Of a stretch of 64,000 bases of DNA, positions 57,451-64,000 are shown in pieces. Where the stretch lies: NCBI GenBank assembly GCA_037447655.1, contig JBBHKE010000176.1, forward strand, positions 595,455 to 659,454. The letters are read 5' to 3'. The translations under genes and the position numbers were made by a program. The notes under the pieces are model-generated. The model ran no database searches, was not told the origin of the DNA, and saw nothing but the letters and a program-made list of their open reading frames with translations. Positions within the stretch are counted from its first letter, which is position 1. Every line of letters starts with the position of its first letter. The DNA comes from Zygnema cylindricum (taxonomy: Eukaryota > Streptophyta > Zygnematophyceae > Zygnematales > Zygnemataceae).

Positions 57451-58507
57451 TGTAGAAATTAATGGTCTTTTAAAGTATTTTCTAGGTCTGCATAGAAATA
57501 AGAAAGAAGCCAAGGCAATCTACCTCTAACTTCTCTCTCCAACTTCTCAAACTTGTCGTAGTCACTGAGAAATTGGAGAGGGAGTTAGAGCCATGGCTAC
57601 CTAGGCTATCCAGAGGTTTACGGGAAAATATATTTTAGTTAGGGGTTTTATTTACTAAAAGATATATGCCGGCCACACGATTAGATCCTGGTACCTACCG
57701 GCCGGCAGACTGCCGATAACTGTGAGCCTTAGCCGTTAATTCTAGAAGTAGTGTTACGTAATATAGGGTTTGATAATTATTTAGACATTTATACGTAGAA
57801 TAGTTCATTTAACTGGACTTGATTACAGGAGACATATATCCAGCAAATGTAAAAGTACAGATACTGGTACGGATAAGAAACCAATTCCGCGCATTTGTTT
57901 CTTTAGTGAAACGAATACCGCGCATGTATTTATTACGGCTACGATTAAATGTGAATTTAATCAGACAGCCGGAATTTACGCCAAGATCGCGGAAGAGGAT
58001 ATCGACGATTTGTGGTCATCGCCACATCGGATGACACGTGGCGGAATGACATTGGATCGCGGCATCTCCGAGGATTAATGGAGCGAATCCGGACATACCA
58101 CGTGTCGACATTTAGGCAATGTCGTACAGTATTTGTACAGAAAGTACAACGGCAGCTCTACTTTTGTGTACGGAGGGGAAATCTGATTGGCTCCGTACAT
58201 CACTAGATAGAGTCTGTGAGAGAGATAGGACTTAGAAAAAATTAGAAGATAGGACCCTCTCTCCCAAAGAGCTTTTGTACAAAAGGTCAGCTTTGACCCT
58301 CCATAACTTACTGCTCAAGGGAGCAAATTCAAATATTCTCTTTGCTATCGACTCAGAGGAGTCTTGCCTTCACAAAGGTGAAGTTGGTCAGTGTTATTTT
58401 ATGTCGAGTGGCAGCTTTTTTTACTAAAACACAAAGGGGTCAGGGTTATCCTAGAGGCTTCTTGGAAGCTGTCCACTCTGAGGACTTATGGATGTCTCAG
58501 AGTTTCA
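57451..58507 (+). repeat. Element F 3' LTR
   Basis: 1057 bp after ATAAGGGGAG, followed by the duplication GATAT. Antisense tRNA-like module at about 57668-57750. It differs from the 5' LTR by numerous substitutions and indels. Confidence 0.92.
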
Positions 58508-58532
58508 GATATGTCCTATACTAGGGAAAAGT

Positions 58533-58604
58533 GAGCCGGCCAGGGATCGCACCTGTGACCTCTGACTTGAGTTGTTAGAGCACTACACACTCTGCCACCA
58601 GCTT
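58533..58604 (-). ncRNA. tRNA-like sequence in the TRIM LTR (copy 1)
   Basis: 72 nt, homologous to copy 2. Acceptor AAGCTGG/CCGGCTC (one A-C mismatch at the end, one G-T pair); GGCAGAGTGTGTAGTGC as D arm; T arm CAGG-TGCGATC-CCTG with B-box GGTGCGATCCC. It is more mutated than copy 2 but still foldable. ACTTTTCCC follows as in copy 2. Confidence 0.6.
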
Positions 58605-58816
58605 GATGTAGAGATTGGTGGATCTGTACCTATTTATTTTAGGCAGCATCGAGTGTGACGTATCACATTTTACCCAGTATTCAACCGGCATTCACATGCC
58701 AATCCAACACCCCCCCTCACGAAACGTCGATCACACCATCTGCAATCCCGCTGTCTCGGATACCATGTTGATTTTCGTGAATCAGGGATTCCGTACATCC
58801 CATACTAGGGAAAAGT

Positions 58817-58887
58817 GAGCTGGCCAGGGCTTGAACCTGAACCTCTAACTTGAGCTATAAGAGCACTAACCACTGTGCCACCAGCTC
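58817..58887 (-). ncRNA. tRNA-like cloverleaf in the TRIM LTR (copy 2)
   Basis: 71 nt on the minus strand. Acceptor stem GAGCTGG/CCAGCTC (7 perfect pairs); D arm GCAC-AGTGGTTA-GTGC; anticodon arm CTTAT-AGCTCAA-GTTAG (4 of 5 pairs); 4-nt variable region; T arm TCAGG-TTCAAGC-CCTGG. The B-box GGTTCAAGCCC is close to consensus and the A-box region TGGCACAGTGG is good. Position 33 is G, not U, so decoding is unlikely; the loop would give anticodon CTC. ACTTTTCCC follows; its T4 run could act as a Pol III terminator. Expression is not shown. Confidence 0.7.
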
Positions 58888-58997
58888 CATGTAGAGCTTG
58901 GCGGGTCTGTACCTATTTATTTTAGGAGGCTTCAAGTGTGACGTATCACATTCTACCCTATATTGAACCGGCATTCACGTGCTAATCCAACAGACAG

Positions 58998-59530
58998 TTC
59001 TCCCTCCCAATAAAGATTCGTCCGGGAAAACTGTAGATTTCCATATATGTGGAGATTTTCGCATGCTGAACACTGCCACCATCTTTGACCGGTATCTGAT
59101 GCCGACCTCGGAAGAAATATTCTACTCCCTTGCTGGTGCCACTATCTACTCCACTTTGGACATGAAAAACGGTTTCCACAAGATTGCTATAAAACCAAAG
59201 CAACAGAAAATAATAACATTTTGGGCAGGTTCTTGGCTTTATGAATGGATTTATATGCCATTCGAGCTTAATAATAGGCTGGTCAAATTCCAACGGGCAA
59301 TGGACGAAGTAATCCGAGGAATCGATTGTGTTCGGTGCTATATTGATGATGTGATCATCTTCTCAAATACCTTTGAAGAACACTTGGAGCATATCCAAAT
59401 TGTCCTCCAAGCCCTTCAAGCTGCGCGCTTCAAATGTCACCCGGGCAAAGGTATTTTTGGGGTATATAAAACCATTTACCTTGGTTATGGGAACTCTGGG
59501 TCCCCACATGGTCAAGGTAGCAGCCCTTAA
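58998..59530 (+). pseudogene. Element G reverse transcriptase, catalytic part
   Basis: Reads TVLPPNKDSSGKTVDFHICG, DFRMLNTATIFDRYLMPTSE, YSTLDMKNGFHKIAIKP (first catalytic Asp), TFWAGSWLYEWIYMPFELNN (the usual YE.. MPFGL.NAPA region, changed) and CYIDDVIIFSNTFEEHLEHI, which holds the YIDD active site. The order of motifs and the FxxHLxHxxxVL sequence are those of Ty3/gypsy RTs. It shifts frame near 59500, in the YLGH motif. Confidence 0.9.
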
Positions 59531-60120
59531 TGCTCTTCCCCTAGCGCAGGGCATTTCGGCCCTTCGCACCTTTCTGGGTCTAGCAAACTACTATCGGTGG
59601 TTTATCCCCGAGTTCAATAGTCACCTTTAGCCCCTCAACCAACTTTTGCGGAAGGACCAAAGATGGCAGTAGGCCGGAGAACAACAGATCGCCTTCTAGT
59701 TCTTGAAAGATTCTTTGAAGCAACACCCCGTGCTTCGGATGCTTGATCACCAAATGCCTTTCCTCTTTTACACTGATTAGAGCAGGTTTAGATAGGGAGC
59801 GGTTTTGGCTCAAGTCGATGATGTCTGTGCTGATTATGTGGTGGCCTCACCAGCCGGAGCAACAACAGAGTAGAAGGGAATAAAAGCAGTTACCACGGAG
59901 AGCTACTCGCAGCCGTTAGGCAATCCAACATTTCCGGCCTTATTTGTACAGGGTTCATTTCACCCTAATCACTGATCACCAACCCTTGAAATGGATCACG
60001 GAAAATAGTAAGTTAACCGGCAAACTCGCCAAATGGGTTCTTATCCTACAAGAATATGATTTCGACATTGATCATATAGCAAAGTAAATCCATGGGAATG
60101 CCGACCGACTTAGCTGGAAT
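59531..60120 (+). pseudogene. Element G RT end and RNase H, many stops
   Basis: LRTFLGLANYYRWFIPEFNSHL (RT connection, 59560-59627) is well conserved. Then PLNQLLRKDQRW, FLKDSLKQHPVLRML and PFLFYTD (RNase H start, catalytic Asp), followed by stops. LITDHQPLKWITENSK and LILQEYDFDIDHIA with the HGNADRLSW-like end can be followed near 59965-60120 in shifting frames. Confidence 0.75.
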
Positions 60121-61480
60121 CGTGATCCCTCCGCCATCGATTATACCGGAGCTTGGCATGATGAGGACCCTGAAATCAGTCTAAGACTCATCCGGGCATC
60201 CTCCCTTTTCATATGGCTTCCCCAATCTGGGGGGGGGGGGACTGCCAAATTTTTTTACCGACATGGAACGGCAGGCGCATATAGGGGCCGGACGGAAGGA
60301 TATCTGGAACAACCTCAATGTTCTCCAATCTATCCATCAGGGGTCGCCTCTTCCCCACTTGACTCGAATCCAATTATCCAGAGTGTAGTGTTAGATGGCT
60401 GCGTATGATTCGGACAAAGGCGTTCTCCTTTTGAAATTGTCACATGGCACAAGGAAGGTAGTTCCTCCCCCCTCAGACCGATAAACTCTAATTTCGAATC
60501 TCCATCAACAATGTGGACATTTCGATCAAAAGAGGACCACTTCCTTTATTGAGGGCTCTAATTCGTGGCACGGGTTGCGCACCTAAATCAACAAATTTGT
60601 GTAGACTTGCTCCTCCTGCGATCAAGTCAAAGCAGCTTTTGACAAGAAAGGCGGAACTGAACTTCATTCGCTTCCTATCCAGTTGGGACCTTTTCTGACC
60701 AGCAGGCGGGGGAATCGTTTCATGCTCGTCATGATATAACATTTTTCCAAGTGGATCGAGTTGGTGGTTTTGCCTAGGAAGGAGTTTAAGGCAATTCCAA
60801 ATGCCTTTTTGCAAAGGGTTTTAGCCCAATTCGGGGCACCTGCAGAAGTTCTAACGGACCAAGGCTTCCAATTTTCCAAAGAAATTTCAAACCTCTTTGA
60901 AAAATGCCTTGCCGATTATTGGCTGACAAGCCGTGACCACCCGCAAGTTGACGGTTTGGCCGAAAGGTGCGTATAGACAGAAAAGCGGTCACCACGAAAA
61001 TATGTGGTTGAAGAAGATTTGGGGGAGTGGGACAGAAGGGTGCCTTGGATTGCTATGGGATATCGATTTGGTAGAAAAACTTCTTTTCACTCCTATAGTC
61101 CTTAATTCATTTTATTCAAACGGCATTCAATCTTGCCATGGGCTGCTTTGCCCTAAGCGGTGGTCATCGCGGAGACGAATGACAAGGGGACTGTGGAAAA
61201 ACTGATCGCCAACCGAGCCAAGATATTCCATTGAGAGATGCCTCTCGCCATGGGGAATTTACAAGCGGCTAAGCACTGGGATCACTTGTGGTACTCCCAC
61301 CGCCAGAGCGGGAAAAATGTGCCCTGGCAGCGACAACTTATGTCAAGGGACTTTGTATATCGGATGCAACAGAAAAAAGACACGCTGGATATTTCTGCTG
61401 GTTGGGTAATTTTGAGAGTGGTGGAAGTTTCCAACAAGGGGGTTGTTACATTGGATGGTCAAAGAATTAAAGAGAATTAA
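60121..61480 (+). pseudogene. Element G integrase
   Basis: The zinc region can be traced at about 60510-60640 (HQQCGH ... CSSCDQVKA, an HHCC arrangement). The core includes FSKWIELVVLPRKEFKAIPN, AEVLTDQGFQFSKEI (second catalytic Asp) and SRDHPQVDGLAERCV (Glu), at about 60750-60975. The core Asp before FSKWIE lies in a damaged stretch with a stop. A C-terminal part follows, with 61238-61480 open (MSRDFVYRMQQKKDTL, VVEVSNKGVVTLDGQRIKEN). A run of 13 G lies at 60228-60240. Confidence 0.8.
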
Positions 61481-61720
61481 AGCAATGTGGCCCTTTGCTA
61501 TCTTTGGGGATTAGAGGACAAACCCACTTTCCACTCAACTGACTTTGCCGATCATCCTTCCTCTTCATCAGCTTGCAATCAATCCTCCCAACTGCACGAC
61601 GTCTTGGTATGCAATCAGTGTTGTCAGTGTTGGCATCCAGCTTGTCTCCCCTCCTCATCGGAAACATGCCCTCTACCTTCCAGCTCATGGTTCTGTGGGA
61701 ATTGCGAATGGAGCGGGTAA
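61481..61720 (+). pseudogene. PHD-like zinc finger at the end of G pol
   Basis: In the same frame as the integrase C-terminus, after one TAA (61478-61480), about 80 codons end in VLVCNQCCQCWHPACLP...PSSSWFCGNCEW. This fits the second half of a PHD finger: C-x2-C-x4-H-x2-C, then W-F-C-x2-C. PHD fingers commonly bind histone H3 tails. The first Cys pair is not intact (LCYLWG and a lone Cys in SACNQSS are candidates). It ends at 61720, about 40 bp before the 3' LTR. Whether it was one protein with integrase depends on the TAA being a later mutation. Confidence 0.65.
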
Positions 61721-61764
61721 TCATTTATTTTTTTCATATCATAGTCACGGTTGACTAAGAGGGG

Positions 61765-63229
61765 TGGGAAATTGGGATACCAGCCCAATTACAGAGACCC
61801 CAATCCCTTTCCCCGGCTAGGTGGGGAAAAGAAGGGGGAGAGGATTTCTTTCGCCTTCCCATGCTCTCATTCCCATTCCTCGTTCAAGTGTCTCTCTTAT
61901 TTGGCATGCATATCTATGGTAGGGATGTGGGCAGCAGTGGGCATGATCATTTTTTATGGGAAGCACTCGCATTTGAAGGTTATTTGCAAGACTCCTATGT
62001 CAATGACTCCGTGCAAGGTGCCCTTCTCTTATGTTTTGCAGGCACCCTCGACAGTTGTCAAGCTCGTGTGCTTTTCAAGCTCACCTTTATATCCTTAAGG
62101 ATTTCCGGGCCCTTTCTCCCTTCTACGGTCCTTGGGGTACGGAGGAGTGAGTGCACCAATCCAGATCAGCTCCCTAGATTCAATAAACTAAGCGGAACGC
62201 ACTTTACTCCACGCCTAACGGAGGTCGGACGACCGAGTTATTCCACCTCAATGATTGCAAATCCGTTACATGGGATTAGCTGCCATGAGCCCTTTTGTAG
62301 GGTACATTTTAAATCGCCACGTAACTTTCCGGATTTTCTTCTAGATTATGCTACTAGCTGTCTATAGAAATTTAGTTCAGGTTGAACTGATTTTTGGTCC
62401 ATTAATTACCTTAGGTCAAAGTCTGGCACTTGCGTGTCATTTTTAGTACTTTGTCTTAAAATAGTGGACTAAATAATAACTTTCGGTCGCGGATCTAGCC
62501 ACAGTAAGAAGAATAACTTTTTTCCCTAGGTGTAGTATGGATTAATTTGTCATATGTCAGTTCAATTACACTTGCTTGCCGTTGATTGGTTAATAACATA
62601 GCTTTGACTTTTGGGCCTCAGATTAGACAAACTTTTGATGTATAAAGCACTTGGGGCCGAAGGAGACATGTTGTTTTTCAGTACTGTCTCTTGTGAAAAC
62701 CCTCAAAAATTCCAACAAAACTTCTTTAGGAGAATCTTTGTTTTTTTTACTTTATTGCCATCTTGGTTTTGGATTTTTCTTTTGTGGGAATCACAGTCTG
62801 GGCGGGTAGTTCGCAATATCTGGTTTTTGGGTGATTTTTTTACTTTTTGTTGTTTCTAACCAATAAAAGTCTGGTCGGTTCCGAGTTGCGGTCACCCAAG
62901 GTTTAAGGAGATCCATCACTATTCACGATACTATTGGGATAGGGGTTGCATATTTTCATTGTCATCGTTGAATACTGGGGTATGTTCAGCTTGCTTCGCT
63001 ATTTTTCACATTTTCTATCTTTTTTTATCTTTTTTGGGGCAAAGTGATATTGTTAAACCTGGAAAGCTAATCATATTTATCTATATATTTCTACGTGGTG
63101 GTGCACCTATGTCTTCGTCTAGAGTTCTCTTTTGTTTTGGATTGATCGTTCTCCAGTGAACTTAAACCCCTTGATCAGGACAGTGGGTTTTGAGGGAACA
63201 AGTGCAATAGACTTCCCGTAGACAATGCA
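61765..63229 (+). repeat. Element G 3' LTR
   Basis: About 1465 bp, from after the polypurine tract ACTAAGAGGGG to CAATGCA. 62050-63229 matches the 5' LTR part at 26165-27350. Exact ends are approximate. Short open frames inside (61751-62367 and others) correspond to no known protein. Confidence 0.75.
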
Positions 63230-63230
63230 C

Positions 63231-63515
63231 ACGAAATTGGGATACCAACTCGATTACAAAGACCCCAATCCCTTTCCCCGGCTAGGTGGGGAAAGGAAGG
63301 GGGATGGGATTACTTTCACCTTCTCATGCTCTCATTCCCATTCCCGGTCTAAGTGTCTCTCCTATTTGGCATGCATATCTATGGGAGGGATGTGAGCAGC
63401 AGTGGGCATGATCTTTTTTTGTGGGAAGCACTCGCATTTGGGGGTTATTTGCAAGACTCCTATGCCGACGACTCTTAGCTGGGTGCCCTTCTCTTATGTT
63501 TCCCAGGCAAGCTCG
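63231..63515 (+). repeat. Truncated second copy of the G LTR start
   Basis: GAAATTGGGATACCAACTCG ... CTATGCCGACGACTC repeats the first ~280 bp of the G 3' LTR (61767-62045) with about 10-15% differences. It directly follows the end of that LTR and then stops, so two LTR copies lie head to tail. Confidence 0.75.
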
Positions 63516-64000
63516 ACAACACGCTTTCTTCCTTGGAAACGACTAACTCAAAAAGTTGACTTTACACATGTCACTTCACGAACACACCTGCACGAAAAAT
63601 TAAACACCTGCGCACGCAAAAAAAAAGTCACGCGAAACGAAATCATACATTTTTTTCGCTGACTCATCAAATATTGATGCGAAACGAGGTCGTACCTTTC
63701 GCCGCAAAACCCCTATACTCCAGAAGGACAAAAAATCAAACGTACACAAATGTGTACTTGCAAATTGAAGTCGAGCACTTCATACGCGAACGTAATGTGC
63801 ATTGCGTTCATTGAAGCGCCACTTCTCGCGATTCTACAATGAATTTAACAATCCCCCTTTCATTTGCAGAATCGTGAAAACTCCTCGAAACAAAAATCCA
63901 AGCGATTTTGTCCTCTTTGACAATTGGCACAATGATGTAACAATCCCCTTCTTCATTGTGGGAATCATCGAACTCCAAATTCCTCCAAAAATATAAGTCA
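63516..64000. other. No recognisable feature
   Basis: AT-rich sequence with short open frames only. Words such as ACAATCCCC(T/C)TTC recur near 63850 and 63940, and GCGAAACGA near 63630 and 63680. Nothing supports a gene. Confidence 0.4.

Larger units (their letters stand above)
52076..58507 (+). mobile_element. Copia element F, sister of D, inserted in the TRIM LTR
   Basis: 6,432 bp with LTRs at 52076-53102 (1027 bp) and 57451-58507 (1057 bp), both TGTAGAAATTAATGG-like...GAGTTTCA, and an exact duplication GATAT (52071-52075, 58508-58512). The primer site GGTTATGGGACCACC (53103-53117) has one change from the usual site. Body and LTRs are closely related to D, but it has several frameshifts and stops, and the LTRs have diverged, so it inserted earlier than D. 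Confidence 0.95.
52044..58992 (-). mobile_element. TRIM with tRNA-like LTRs (split by element F)
   Basis: Without F it is 512 bp: two LTRs of 229 bp (52044-52075 plus 58513-58709) and 227 bp (58766-58992) around a 56-bp interior (58710-58765). In the sense (minus) direction the LTR runs TGTTGGATTAGC...AATCAACA. TGGTATCCGAGACAGCG follows directly, 10 of 12 bases matching the common plant initiator tRNA-Met primer site TGGTATCAGAGC. The interior ends in the polypurine tract GTGAGGGGGGG next to the other LTR. Target duplication GACAG at 52039-52043 and 58993-58997. No coding capacity. Each LTR contains a sense-strand tRNA-like sequence. Confidence 0.85.
26165..63229 (+). mobile_element. Ty3/gypsy element G, split by five later insertions
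   Basis: Left LTR part (26165-27350), gag (27351-28512, then 47320-49400), protease (49400-50340), linker, RT (51800-52038 then 58998-59530), RNase H, integrase, PHD-like finger (61487-61720), polypurine tract and 3' LTR (61765-63229) lie in correct gypsy order once E, the MITE, the TRIM and F are removed. The sequences on both sides of each insertion join sensibly, for example GLHGFASM before the TRIM and TVLPPNKDSSG after it. The coding part is heavily mutated. This is the oldest layer in the window. Confidence 0.8.

Noticed and set aside
58817-58887. A functional tRNA gene for the host
   Set aside because: It lies in a duplicated LTR, lacks U33, has an imperfect anticodon stem, and the second copy is mutated; a tRNA-derived module is the better reading.
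58513-58992. Two tandem tRNA-derived SINEs
   Set aside because: TG...CA ends, matched length, a primer site next to one copy, a polypurine tract next to the other and a 5-bp duplication outside both fit a TRIM better; no A-rich or other SINE tail is present. Kept as the alternative to test.

Overview
This is a stretch of nuclear DNA from a large, repeat-rich eukaryotic genome. It has GT-AG introns, LTR retrotransposons of several families, a miniature LTR element, a MITE and long simple-sequence tracts. I saw no intact host gene. The species cannot be read from the sequence. A plant or streptophyte-alga origin is my guess: the copia primer-binding sites match, as I recall it, the anticodon arm of a plant-type initiator tRNA-Met. 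Confidence in that is low to moderate.

Layout. 120-3850 is a CT-rich degenerate satellite. 3861-10326 is a pile of minus-strand copia remnants. 10327-16626 is copia element B, with both LTRs. 16627-19990 holds a 43-bp minisatellite and a fragment of a possible host gene with a cysteine-rich EGF-like exon. 19990-21232 is a copia integrase/RT fragment. 21600-24440 is a minus-strand copia remnant (H) with a gag start. 24567-25513 is a CTCCTCCCCT satellite.

From about 26165 to 63229 nearly everything is one old Ty3/gypsy element (G) split by later insertions. E (copia, 28518-47314, duplication CAAAG) sits in G's gag. E was hit by C (30963-37154) and by D (39787-46218, duplication AATAG). D is the youngest: its two 1040-bp LTRs differ at about two bases by eye, and its 1452-codon gag-pol frame has one TAG. 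A hAT-like MITE (49481-49863) sits in G's protease. A 512-bp miniature LTR element (TRIM, duplication GACAG) sits in G's reverse transcriptase and is itself split by copia element F (52076-58507, duplication GATAT). G resumes with RT, RNase H, integrase and a PHD-like zinc finger, then its 3' LTR.

Three things stand out. (1) Each TRIM LTR carries a sense-strand tRNA-like sequence, one of which folds as a 71-nt cloverleaf. This parallels the 5S-rRNA-carrying Cassandra TRIMs but with a tRNA. (2) The LTRs of copia families B, C and D/F carry degenerate tRNA-like A/B-box modules in antisense, about 150-230 bp from the LTR start. (3) The copia elements place next to the LTR a site complementary to the internal anticodon arm of initiator tRNA-Met (the half-tRNA priming known from Drosophila copia). 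The ATG complementary to the CAU anticodon lies in frame with gag, so the primer site is also coding sequence.
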